Shown piece by piece: positions 1 to 6,762 of a stretch of 8,124 nt of DNA. How positions within the stretch are numbered: position 1 is the stretch's first letter; the number at the start of each line of letters is the position of its first letter. The notes beneath the pieces were generated by a model that searched no databases, was not told the origin of the DNA, and saw only the letters and a list, made by a program, of their open reading frames with translations. The DNA is from Actinomycetota bacterium (lineage in GTDB: Bacteria; Actinomycetota; Actinomycetes; Nanopelagicales; Nanopelagicaceae): contig JABMMO010000184.1 in the NCBI GenBank assembly GCA_013205455.1, positions 1 through 8,124 of the forward strand, given 5' to 3'. Both the position numbers and the translations under genes were made by a program.

Positions 1-63
1 AACCTCGCCATGTTGATTCTTCAATTCAAAGTCGGGAGCGAGCGCACCTATTATTAGTGTCAT
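1..63 (-). CDS. ahpE: Peroxiredoxin, AhpE-like (5' end only)
   Basis: The ATG is at 63-61 on the minus strand and 21 codons are visible before the window ends. The N-terminus contains GALAPDFELKNQHGEV, the typical first strand of AhpC/TSA-type peroxiredoxins (xxGxxAPDFxLxxQxG). The catalytic Cys lies outside the window. An AGGA Shine-Dalgarno sits 6 nt upstream of the ATG. The upstream neighbour on the same strand is the DUF3052 gene, whose stop is 11 bp away, so the two are probably co-transcribed. In mycobacteria a one-Cys peroxiredoxin, ahpE, lies beside a DUF3052 gene and aceE, which favours AhpE over Bcp/PrxQ. Role by family: reduction of peroxides in the cytoplasm. The family is clear; the subfamily rests on context. 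Confidence 0.75.
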   Translation of the reverse strand, partial: MTLIIGALAPDFELKNQHGEV

Positions 64-74
64 TTTATTCCTAA

Positions 75-494
75 CTATTTTTTAGTGGATTTTCTAGCAA
101 CAAGTTTGGTTGCGGTCCAATCCGAGGCAATCTGAAACGATGATGTAACACTTAAACCGGCAATTGGTGCGGCATCTTGAATATCACTTGGTTCGACATG
201 GCCATCACGACCAGCTTTTGGTGTAACTAGCCAAAATGATCCACTCTCCGAAAGGTAAGTTAATCCATCTACAAGTTCATCTATCAGATCGCCATCATCT
301 TCTCGCCACCAGAGAATCACAGCATCGACTACTTCGTTAATTTCACCAGAGAGAACTTCGTTACCTGAAATCTTAATTATAGAGTTGCGAACACTTTCAT
401 CGCAATCGCTGCCGTAGCCAGATTCTAAAATTAGATGGCCACTTACAATTCCCATTCGGGTGGCCACTAAATCGGGCCCCACAGGGGTGCTCAC
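75..494 (-). CDS. DUF3052 family protein
   Basis: This 139-residue acidic protein starts at a GTG (494-492). It matches the actinobacterial DUF3052 family: the N-terminal block VATRMGI, the core DEVVDAVILWWREDDGDL (about residues 55-72), WLVTPKAGRDGHVEPSDI (about 88-105), and a C-terminal AAPIAGLSVTSS followed by DWTATKLV. Length is usual for the family. The GTG start is preferred over the internal ATG at residue 14 because the family has a similar stretch before the conserved (L/M)GI block, and because a GGAGAGG-like Shine-Dalgarno lies 9 nt upstream. The biochemical function is unknown. It is divergent from aceE and probably co-transcribed with the downstream peroxiredoxin. Cytoplasmic: no signal peptide or membrane segment. 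Confidence 0.9.
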   Translation of the reverse strand: MSTPVGPDLVATRMGIVSGHLILESGYGSDCDESVRNSIIKISGNEVLSGEINEVVDAVILWWREDDGDLIDELVDGLTYLSESGSFWLVTPKAGRDGHVEPSDIQDAAPIAGLSVTSSFQIASDWTATKLVARKSTKK

Positions 495-651
495 TCAGAC
501 CTGCCTCTCCGTACGCATCTAGTGGTAAGTGAAATCGTTCGAACAGGGAGAAGTCCACCCAAACTCGAGCGTTTGCGCAAGTCCCCCGCCTGTGACCGAT
601 ATTTCAGCGCTGCGATGTGACTCTTGAGCCCGTAACGGGAAAGATAGCCCT
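495..651. promoter_or_regulatory. GC-rich divergent intergenic region / candidate structured aceE leader
   Basis: These 157 bp separate the starts of DUF3052 (minus) and aceE (plus). The part from 541 to 660 counts 69 G+C in 120 bases, well above the flanking genes. On the plus strand it holds a CCCG-TAA-CGGG hairpin (629-639) whose 3' arm covers the only Shine-Dalgarno-like purines (GGGAAAG, 637-643) before the aceE GTG. ACAGGG at 543-548 can pair with CCTGT at 589-593 or with CCCTGT at 648-653, and the latter includes the start codon. No plus-strand TANNNT hexamer was found here. On the minus strand TATCTT (641-646) is a possible -10 box, which would give DUF3052 a leader of about 140 nt. 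A regulatory role is inference. Confidence 0.45.
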
Positions 652-3372
652 GTGCGCGATTTGAATGAATTACCGAACAACGCAATCGATGCCCTAATCG
701 ACACCAACCCCGAAGAGACAGCTGAATGGCATCAATCTTTTGATGCGCTAGTAAAACATGCCGGTCCAACTAGGGCCCGCTATTTAATGCTCTCACTATT
801 GCAACATGCACATCAACAAGAATTGCATCTACCTGCACTTAGATTAACCGATTACATAAACACAATTCCGCCAGAGCGCGAGCCAACATTTCCGGGCGAT
901 GAAGCAATTGAACGTCGTATCCGCACATACATTCGATGGAACGCTGCGCTTCTAGTACATCGTGCACAACGCCCTGGTATCGGAGTTGGCGGACACATCT
1001 CATCTTTCGCATCTTCAGCCGCGCTTTACGAAGTTGGCTTCAACCATTTCTTCCGCGGTAAAGAGCATGCCGGTGGCGGCGATCAAATTTATTATCAAGG
1101 TCATGCCAGTCCTGGTATGTATTCACGCGCATTCTTAGAGGGCAGATTTACCGAAAATCAACTAGATGGCTTCCGCCAAGAACTTTCACATCCGGGTGGC
1201 GGACTTTCTTCTTATCCACATCCACGTTTAATGCCAGATTTTTGGGAGTTTCCCACTGTTTCAATGGGGCTTGGTCCGATCAATGCGGTTTACCAGGCGC
1301 GTTTCAATCGTTACTTACATGGTCGCGGAATCAAAGACACAAGTGACCAACACGTATGGGCATTTTTAGGTGATGGTGAAACTGATGAACCAGAGAGCGT
1401 TGCAGCGCTAACTTTAGCGGCGCGCGAAAAATTAGATAATTTAACATTTGTAATTAATTGCAATTTACAACGTTTAGATGGTCCGGTTCGAGGCAATGGC
1501 AAAATTATTCAAGAGCTAGAAGCTTTATATATTGGCGCTGGTTGGAATGTTATTAAAGTTATTTGGGGACGCGAATGGGATCCGCTATTTGCCGGTGATC
1601 GTGAAGGCGCACTTGTTGATTTAATGAATATCACTCCAGATGGCGATTTCCAAACATTTAAAGCTGAAGGTGGCGCTTATGTAAAAGAAAATTTCTTTGG
1701 CAGAGATCCACGTACTGCAGCAATGGTTGCTAATTGGACGCCCGAACAAGTCTGGAACTTAAAGCGCGGCGGCCATGATTATCGAAAGCTTTACGCTGCA
1801 TATAAGGCCGCTACTGAACATAAAGATCGGCCAACTGTAATTCTCGCGAAAACTATTAAAGGCTGGACTCTTGGTTCTAACTTTGAAGGGCGTAACTCAA
1901 CCCATCAAATGAAGAAAATGACCATGGAAAACATTATTGAATTCCGCGATCGCCTTGAAATTCCAATTACAGATGACAAGCTCGATAAATATTTGCCACC
2001 ATATTTCCATCCAGGCGTAGATTCACCAGAATATAAGTACATGATGGAACGTCGAAATGCGCTCGGCGGTTCGATGCCTAAACGCAGATCAATTTCTAAA
2101 CCGTTAACACAACCTGCGGATTCAGCTTATGAAGTCGCAAAGCGTGGCTCTGGCCATCAAGAAATCGCCACCACGATGGCATTCGTTCGATTGCTCAAAG
2201 ATTTAATTAAAGATGAGGGACTTGGTTCGCGATTTGTGCCAATCATTCCTGACGAAGCTCGCACTTTCGGAATGGATTCACTTTTTCCTTCACTGAAAAT
2301 TTACTCACCTCATGGTCAGATGTACACATCGGTGGACCGAGAATTAATGCTTTCTTATAAAGAATCAACTAGCGGCGTAATTTTGCACGAAGGAATTAAC
2401 GAAGCTGGATCAGTTGCCTCTTTCACTGCAGTGGGAACTTCATACGCAACTCATGATGAACCAATGATTCCGATTTACATTTTCTACTCAATGTTTGGTT
2501 TCCAGAGAACTGGTGATGCATTTTGGGCTGCAGCCGATCAAATGACACGTGGCTTTGTGATGGGTGCAACTGCGGGCAGAACTACACTAAACGGTGAAGG
2601 TCTCCAACATGAAGATGGTCACTCGCACTTATTAGCATCCACAAATCCTGCCGTAGTTTCTTATGATCCAGCATTTGCTTTTGAAATTGGCCAAATAATT
2701 AAAGATGGACTTCGTCGGATGTATGGCCCAAATAGTGAGAACATTTTTTACTATTTAACAATGTATAACGAGCCTTACCTGCAACCTGCCGAACCTGAAA
2801 ACCTCGATGTTAAAGGCCTATTAAAGGGTATTTATTTATACTCAGAATCTCGTGGTCGAAAGAAGCGACAAGCCAACATTATGGCTTCTGGCGTCGCAGT
2901 TAATTCCGCAATGAAAGCACAAAAGTTATTAAAAGATGACTGGGCCGTTAACGCAAATGTATGGTCGGTAACTTCTTGGAATGAATTGCGTCGTGATGGT
3001 TTAGAAGTTGATCGCCATAATTTATTGCACCCAAATAATTTGAAAACTGCGTTTATTACCGAACGGATGAAGTCAGTGAACGGTCCAGTCCTTGCAGTCA
3101 GTGATTTCATGCGCGCAGTTCAAGATCAGATTTTGCCATGGGTGCCACAACGATTTGATTCACTCGGCACAGATGGCTTTGGCCTTTCCGATACTCGTGG
3201 CGCGCTCCGTCGACATTTTAAAGTCGATGCTGAATCAATTGTGGTTGGCGTACTTTCGCAATTAGTTCGAGAAAAGAAGATTAATAAGAAAGTTATTCAA
3301 GCGGCAATCGATAAATATAAACTAGACGATGTTTCTGCAGCAGATCCTGGAAACACTGAAGGATCCGGCTGA
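652..3372 (+). CDS. aceE: Pyruvate dehydrogenase E1 component, homodimeric type
   Basis: This 906-residue protein is the ThDP-dependent E1 of the pyruvate dehydrogenase complex; it decarboxylates pyruvate and acetylates the E2 lipoyl group. Length is near that of E. coli AceE (887). Seen in order: an N-terminal E1 region with GVGGHISSFASSAALYEVGF (112-130), the ThDP/Mg motif GDGET (240-244) ending in NCN (269-271), the active-site loop GRNSTHQMKK with His418 (equivalent to E. coli His407), EGINEAG (579-585) carrying the Glu expected to activate the ThDP aminopyrimidine, and a transketolase-like C-terminal domain with WSVTSWNEL and GTDGFGLSDTR. The GTG at 652 is the only usable start before an in-frame TGA at 625-627. 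Its Shine-Dalgarno is weak and sits in a hairpin. E2 and E3 genes are not adjacent, which is normal in actinobacteria. Confidence 0.97.
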   Translation: MRDLNELPNNAIDALIDTNPEETAEWHQSFDALVKHAGPTRARYLMLSLLQHAHQQELHLPALRLTDYINTIPPEREPTFPGDEAIERRIRTYIRWNAALLVHRAQRPGIGVGGHISSFASSAALYEVGFNHFFRGKEHAGGGDQIYYQGHASPGMYSRAFLEGRFTENQLDGFRQELSHPGGGLSSYPHPRLMPDFWEFPTVSMGLGPINAVYQARFNRYLHGRGIKDTSDQHVWAFLGDGETDEPESVAALTLAAREKLDNLTFVINCNLQRLDGPVRGNGKIIQELEALYIGAGWNVIKVIWGREWDPLFAGDREGALVDLMNITPDGDFQTFKAEGGAYVKENFFGRDPRTAAMVANWTPEQVWNLKRGGHDYRKLYAAYKAATEHKDRPTVILAKTIKGWTLGSNFEGRNSTHQMKKMTMENIIEFRDRLEIPITDDKLDKYLPPYFHPGVDSPEYKYMMERRNALGGSMPKRRSISKPLTQPADSAYEVAKRGSGHQEIATTMAFVRLLKDLIKDEGLGSRFVPIIPDEARTFGMDSLFPSLKIYSPHGQMYTSVDRELMLSYKESTSGVILHEGINEAGSVASFTAVGTSYATHDEPMIPIYIFYSMFGFQRTGDAFWAAADQMTRGFVMGATAGRTTLNGEGLQHEDGHSHLLASTNPAVVSYDPAFAFEIGQIIKDGLRRMYGPNSENIFYYLTMYNEPYLQPAEPENLDVKGLLKGIYLYSESRGRKKRQANIMASGVAVNSAMKAQKLLKDDWAVNANVWSVTSWNELRRDGLEVDRHNLLHPNNLKTAFITERMKSVNGPVLAVSDFMRAVQDQILPWVPQRFDSLGTDGFGLSDTRGALRRHFKVDAESIVVGVLSQLVREKKINKKVIQAAIDKYKLDDVSAADPGNTEGSG

Positions 3373-3373
3373 G

Positions 3374-4570
3374 TTAAGCCTTGCCGGCAGCAGCGAAGAA
3401 AGTTACTGCCGCCAACATTAGGGCTGGAATCACTAACATCATAGGTAGGCCAATTAGGTGGATAGTCCATGCAAGTACAACTTGAACTGCAAAACTTAGA
3501 AATTGATTTGACGCGCCAATTTCGGCAACTATAACGCCACTTGGGCGATCACTTCTTCGGCCAGCGATCGCTAAGAAAAGCGGACCTAAAAATGAAATTC
3601 CAACGCCACCAACTAGAAAAGCAAAATCTACGATTACAAAACCCAATAATTGATGATTTTTTGAAATCAAATAACCGGTATACATAAATATGGCGAACGT
3701 TAAACCCCCAACAAGTGGAAAAATCCGAATTAACCACTGCTCTGACCAATGTTTGGAGAGCGACCCAAATGAAATTCTTCCAAAAATCATGCCGCCCATA
3801 AAAAAGATATATGGCAGCACCGCTAGCGATGCGTTTACGCCAATTTCTTCACGAGCAAAAATCGAACCCCAGATGCCGAGTATGTGTTCTAAAGCTTGTG
3901 AACAAAGCACTGCGATGCTGATGAACCAATCAATTTTGAAGGATTTTGCCATATCTTTAAGCGTTACTACTCCATCCGAATCTGTGATCTCTCTCCCTTG
4001 TAATAGGACATCCCGCAGTAAATAAATTACAAAGATCGTCATAATAAAATCTACAGTTACTAAAGTATCTACGTGCCAAGTTATCGGAATGGTCTGCGCA
4101 ACTAGCGATGCGACGATTGCGCTACCGAGCGCACCCGCGGTCCAGAATCCATGCATAAATGGGATTATGGTTTGGCCACTATCTTTTTGACGATGGAAAG
4201 CTTGTGCATTAATGGCAATGTGATAGCTGGACCAAGCTGCACCACAGATCAAATTCAAGAATAAATAAATAACAGGATTGTGTAGATGCACCATGATTGC
4301 AAGCGTTCCATACATGGTGAAGGTCGAAACAAGTAATACCGACTTTACGCCGATCCGATGCACGATGTGTCCCATAGTTAAGAGACTTACTAGCGCTCCG
4401 ATTGGGCCAGAGCTTAATAGCACTCCGAGAGTACCGTTACTAACCCCTAAATTATATTTAATATCAGGCATGCGTGGGCCGAGCATCATAACGCCAAAAC
4501 CAAATAAACCAAACATTGCTGCTAAAGCTTGCTTTTCGGCACGGCCCATTTCTTTAGTATGTTTTATCAA
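3374..4570 (-). CDS. MFS transporter, YbjJ/FucP-like
   Basis: This 398-residue polytopic membrane protein has about 12 hydrophobic segments in two halves, separated by a hydrophilic loop near residues 190-210. It has the MFS signature PRMPDIK after the first helix, a motif-A-like loop GHIVHRIGVKS (67-77), NAQAF (121-125), and a second-half QALEHILGIWG resembling the E-G-x-x-x-D-W block of YbjJ-type carriers, with a polar Glu inside a helix. The substrate cannot be read from sequence. The longest frame starts at a TTG (4570) overlapping the TGA of the TPR gene by 3-4 bases, which suggests translational coupling. An ATG at 4549 (residue 8) is an equally plausible start. It is the last gene of the meaB-TPR-MFS run. 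Its stop lies 1 bp from the aceE stop. Confidence 0.88.
   Translation of the reverse strand: MIKHTKEMGRAEKQALAAMFGLFGFGVMMLGPRMPDIKYNLGVSNGTLGVLLSSGPIGALVSLLTMGHIVHRIGVKSVLLVSTFTMYGTLAIMVHLHNPVIYLFLNLICGAAWSSYHIAINAQAFHRQKDSGQTIIPFMHGFWTAGALGSAIVASLVAQTIPITWHVDTLVTVDFIMTIFVIYLLRDVLLQGREITDSDGVVTLKDMAKSFKIDWFISIAVLCSQALEHILGIWGSIFAREEIGVNASLAVLPYIFFMGGMIFGRISFGSLSKHWSEQWLIRIFPLVGGLTFAIFMYTGYLISKNHQLLGFVIVDFAFLVGGVGISFLGPLFLAIAGRRSDRPSGVIVAEIGASNQFLSFAVQVVLAWTIHLIGLPMMLVIPALMLAAVTFFAAAGKA
3385..3411. terminator. Weak hairpin at the aceE/MFS convergent junction
   Basis: CGGCAG (3385-3390) and CTGCCG (3406-3411) form a perfect 6-bp stem with a 15-nt loop, just past the aceE stop and inside the last codons of the convergent MFS gene. 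There is no T-tract, so it is not a standard intrinsic terminator. It is listed because only 1 bp separates the two stops and no other candidate is visible. Confidence 0.2.
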
Positions 4571-5472
4571 AATAACGCACTTGCTAGCGCACTACGCGCT
4601 TTAATTAAAATAGGGTCCATTGGGTCAACGAGTGAAAACAATGCAAGTAAATGATCTTTAGCGCGCTTCTTATCGTCACTATCTGAATTTTGAATTGACT
4701 TGATTAAACGATTGAAGCCACTTTCATAATTTCCGCCAGCAACTTCAACATCGGCAGCCTGAATTTGTACTTCTAGATTGGTTGGATCTGCAGCAGCGCT
4801 TGCCAGAATGGTTGCGCTATCCAAATTAGAAATTCGAACCATCAATTCGCATTGAGCTAGTCCAATTTGAGCTAACTTCTCAACCGGTTTCCGAGAAAGC
4901 CATTTCTTATAAGAAAGCGCAGCTAGCGCGTAATCGCCTTTTTCTAGAGCCGCCATTGCTTCTAGCTCTTCTGGCTCCATCACTGGTTCAGCTGGTTCAT
5001 TAGTTGCCGAAGTGCCGTTAATTTTTAAACCTTTTTCAGCAGCTAACTCCAATACTTTATTTAATACTGCTCGAAGTTGTGGCTCTGGATGTGGTGCATC
5101 AAAAAGTGGCACGCCTTGCTCTTGAATTAACGCAATTCCAAATGGCAACGCTTGAACTTGAAGTGCATTTGCCATCTCTGGATATTTATCAAGATTTACA
5201 CTGCCCAATCTCCAACTGCCGCCATCGTCGATAGCCAATTTATTAAGTATTTCTAAAACTTGAACCGACTCCGGCATCCGCGCTGACCAGGCTAAAAGAA
5301 CTACTGGGGTTGAGTTTGAAACGCTTACAAAATCTCTTACTAAATTTTCTGGAGTAACTTCAATCGCTACGCCTGGTTGAGTTGGAGTTGGAGTTGAATT
5401 TGGAGCTGGTTTTTTTAGAGAACTTAGATCGAAAGCTCTACCAAAATTTTGTGACAAATTAGGGGTACTCAC
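4567..5472 (-). CDS. Thioredoxin-like/TPR protein (YbbN/CnoX-like)
   Basis: The 301-residue protein has three parts: a Pro/Thr-rich N-terminal linker (21-33), a thioredoxin-fold domain (about 37-145), and a helical TPR-type region (about 168-301) ending in the family's ALASALF tail. The fold is shown by VVLLAWSARMPES (57-69), SVNLDKYPEMANALQVQALP (91-110) and the cis-proline at 110. The redox motif is absent: WSAR stands where WCGPC would be, so disulfide exchange is not expected. Length and architecture match actinobacterial proteins such as M. tuberculosis Rv1324, and YbbN/CnoX proteins act as holdases or co-chaperones. The start is GTG at 5472-5470 with AGGA 7 nt upstream, only 14 bp after the meaB stop. 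The family call is firm; the role is inferred by homology. Confidence 0.85.
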   Translation of the reverse strand: MSTPNLSQNFGRAFDLSSLKKPAPNSTPTPTQPGVAIEVTPENLVRDFVSVSNSTPVVLLAWSARMPESVQVLEILNKLAIDDGGSWRLGSVNLDKYPEMANALQVQALPFGIALIQEQGVPLFDAPHPEPQLRAVLNKVLELAAEKGLKINGTSATNEPAEPVMEPEELEAMAALEKGDYALAALSYKKWLSRKPVEKLAQIGLAQCELMVRISNLDSATILASAAADPTNLEVQIQAADVEVAGGNYESGFNRLIKSIQNSDSDDKKRAKDHLLALFSLVDPMDPILIKARSALASALF

Positions 5473-5486
5473 CTACTAATCCTATT

Positions 5487-6287
5487 TCAATTTTTTGAAC
5501 GACGATAATTTAAATGGCTCTGTATTGCATCTAAAACGGCACTTGCGCCAGATTCATTCTCCATGGAGCCAATTAATACTGGTGGTTTCCAATTTGGGTC
5601 TTTTGCTGATAACGCAAGTGAGCGTTCCACCTCTCTGGCAACCTCTTCTGCGCCACCACGATCTTCCTTATTTATTAAATAAACATCACCTATCTCCATA
5701 ACACCTGCTTTTGCAGCTTGGATGCCATCGCCCATTCCGGGGGCTAAAACCACCATCACAGTATCGGCATGACGCATCACTTCAATTTCGCTCTGCCCAA
5801 CACCTACTGTTTCGATAATTACATTGTCAAAGCCAGCAACTGCCAAAATATAAACGACAGAATCTGTTGCGTTCGATAATCCACCAAGTGCACCACGTGT
5901 TGCCAACGATCTTATAAAAACTTTTTTATCTGAAAAATGATGTGTCAATCTAATTCGATCACCGAGTAGTGCACCACCGGTAATTGCAGATGATGGATCA
6001 ATTGCGACTATTGCAACCGATTCTCCATTCTTACGGATTAAATTAATTAGAGCATTCGTGGTTGTAGATTTTCCAACGCCAGGGCTGCCAGTTATTCCGA
6101 TAATTGGCGGTGACTTCGCGGGTTCTCCCAATAATGGTTTTAGTTCTGAAATCACCAATTCAAAATCTTCCACAAGCGATGCAGCTTTAGCGATAATTCG
6201 TTGATTACCAATTCGAATATCGGCAGCGAAATTTGCGATGGATTTAAGCGCACTTTCTCGTGTCGCTGGTTTGTCTGGGCTAGCCAT
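5487..6287 (-). CDS. meaB: MeaB-family GTPase, short form
   Basis: This is a G3E P-loop GTPase that chaperones B12-dependent methylmalonyl-CoA mutase, gating cofactor loading and protecting the enzyme. Visible: Walker A GSPGVGKS (67-74), AIDPSSAITGGALLGDRIRL (95-114), FIRSLATRGALGG (124-136), switch-like ETVGVGQSE (159-167), and the guanine-specificity motif NKED (206-209). With the ATG at 6287 it has 266 residues against about 330 in characterised MeaB. It stops soon after the G domain and lacks the C-terminal helical dimerisation extension. An upstream GTG at 6338 would add 17 residues antisense to the epimerase gene and is not favoured. The ATG has no proper Shine-Dalgarno but a TATCGT box 7 nt upstream, so a leaderless mRNA is likely. 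First gene of the minus-strand operon. Confidence 0.93.
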   Translation of the reverse strand: MASPDKPATRESALKSIANFAADIRIGNQRIIAKAASLVEDFELVISELKPLLGEPAKSPPIIGITGSPGVGKSTTTNALINLIRKNGESVAIVAIDPSSAITGGALLGDRIRLTHHFSDKKVFIRSLATRGALGGLSNATDSVVYILAVAGFDNVIIETVGVGQSEIEVMRHADTVMVVLAPGMGDGIQAAKAGVMEIGDVYLINKEDRGGAEEVAREVERSLALSAKDPNWKPPVLIGSMENESGASAVLDAIQSHLNYRRSKN

Positions 6288-6306
6288 ACCTGACACGATA
6301 CGACAT
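6271..6306 (+). promoter_or_regulatory. Putative leaderless promoter of the epimerase gene
   Basis: TTGTCT (6271-6276, 4 of 6 to TTGACA), a 17-bp spacer, and CACGAT (6294-6299, sharing the key A and final T of TATAAT) are followed by 7 nt and the GTG at 6307. The geometry fits a promoter whose start point is the start codon. The -10 lacks the first T, so this is weaker than the meaB box it overlaps. Confidence 0.35.
6288..6300 (-). promoter_or_regulatory. Putative leaderless promoter of meaB (-10 box)
   Basis: On the minus strand TATCGT (complement of 6295-6300) fits the actinobacterial -10 pattern TANNNT. It is followed by 7 nt and then the meaB ATG, so transcription would start at or next to the A of the start codon. 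No good -35 is seen at 16-18 bp; the best matches to TTGA lie too close (13-14 bp). Confidence 0.5.
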
Positions 6307-6750
6307 GTGAACCAATCAAGTGCGCATCTGGATGGCATCCCCGGGCTTGTCGGAATCGATCATGTTGGAATTGCGGTCGAAAATCTGGATTCAGCAATTG
6401 AGTTCTATGCCACACATTTTGGCGCAGTACTTACGCATCGCGAAACCAATAGCAAACAACTAGTCGAAGAGGCGATGATTCAAATTGGCAATTCGACCAT
6501 TCAACTTTTAGCCGCAACCGACCCTGCATCTACAATCGCTAAATTCATCACAAAAAGTGGCGTTGGAATCCAACAACTCGCTTACCGTGTTACAGATATT
6601 TCAGCTGCAGTTGCAGCGGCTCGAGCCCTTGGAATAAGAGTTTTATATGAAGATGAACAAATTGGAACTGCTGGAGCAAAAATAAATTTTTTACACCCAA
6701 AAGATTGTGGCGGAGTTTTAATCGAATTAGTTGAACCGGTTAAGAAGTAA
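6307..6750 (+). CDS. mce: Methylmalonyl-CoA epimerase
   Basis: This 147-residue protein of the vicinal-oxygen-chelate (glyoxalase) superfamily interconverts (S)- and (R)-methylmalonyl-CoA between propionyl-CoA carboxylase and the B12-dependent mutase. Diagnostic blocks: IDHVGIAVENLDSAIEFY (17-34), STIQLLAATD (63-72), STIAKFI (75-81), YRVTDI (93-98), NFLHPKDCGGVLIELVEP (127-144). Metal ligands can be placed against the P. shermanii enzyme: His19, Gln66 and Glu140 are present, but the HH of the usual GLHH(I/M)A(F/W) block is QQ (89-90), so the third ligand is Gln90 in place of His. GTG at 6307 gives the family's usual length. The ATG at 6238 would add 23 residues antisense to meaB. It is divergent from meaB with a 19-bp gap. 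Its TAA directly abuts the DUF4032 stop. Confidence 0.92.
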   Translation: MNQSSAHLDGIPGLVGIDHVGIAVENLDSAIEFYATHFGAVLTHRETNSKQLVEEAMIQIGNSTIQLLAATDPASTIAKFITKSGVGIQQLAYRVTDISAAVAAARALGIRVLYEDEQIGTAGAKINFLHPKDCGGVLIELVEPVKK

Positions 6751-6762
6751 TCAACTTTTAAC
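6739..6762. terminator. AT-rich hairpin across the mce/DUF4032 stop codons
   Basis: GTTAAGAAGT (6739-6748) pairs with ACTTTTAAC (6754-6762) over 9 bp with one bulged G, leaving a 5-nt loop. The structure is centred on the abutting stop codons (6748-6750 and 6751-6753), so it would form in either transcript. It is weak and has no clear T-tract. It is a possible bidirectional terminator, or a coincidence of the AT-rich junction. Confidence 0.25.

Noticed and set aside
537..560. GTTCGAAC at 538-545 as a tRNA T-loop.
   Set aside because: No cloverleaf, acceptor stem or CCA end can be built around it on either strand; it is a short palindrome.
541..600. Possible cobalamin riboswitch: CCCCCGCCTGTGACCG resembles the conserved CCCGCnACTGTGA element.
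   Set aside because: The preceding GGTG..AATCC core and the 3' B12 box are not recognisable, and the two bases before CTGTGA are missing. A B12 switch on aceE would also be unexpected.
491..769. Minus-strand frames across the aceE leader (491-769 and 519-707).
   Set aside because: They overlap the aceE start in antisense, have atypical Arg/Ser-rich composition, and are explained by the GC-rich leader lacking stops.
3690..4604. Plus-strand open frames at 3690-4025 and 4278-4604.
   Set aside because: Both lie antisense to the well-supported MFS gene, resemble no known family, and lack ribosome-binding sites.
6238..6306. ATG at 6238 as the epimerase start (23 extra residues).
   Set aside because: The extension is antisense to the meaB N-terminus, is not family-like, and has no ribosome-binding site. 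GTG at 6307 gives the usual length.
6288..6338. Upstream start for meaB at 6338 (17 extra residues).
   Set aside because: It overlaps the epimerase 5' end in antisense and includes unlikely residues (CALDWFTC) for this family; the ATG at 6287 has a well-placed -10 box.
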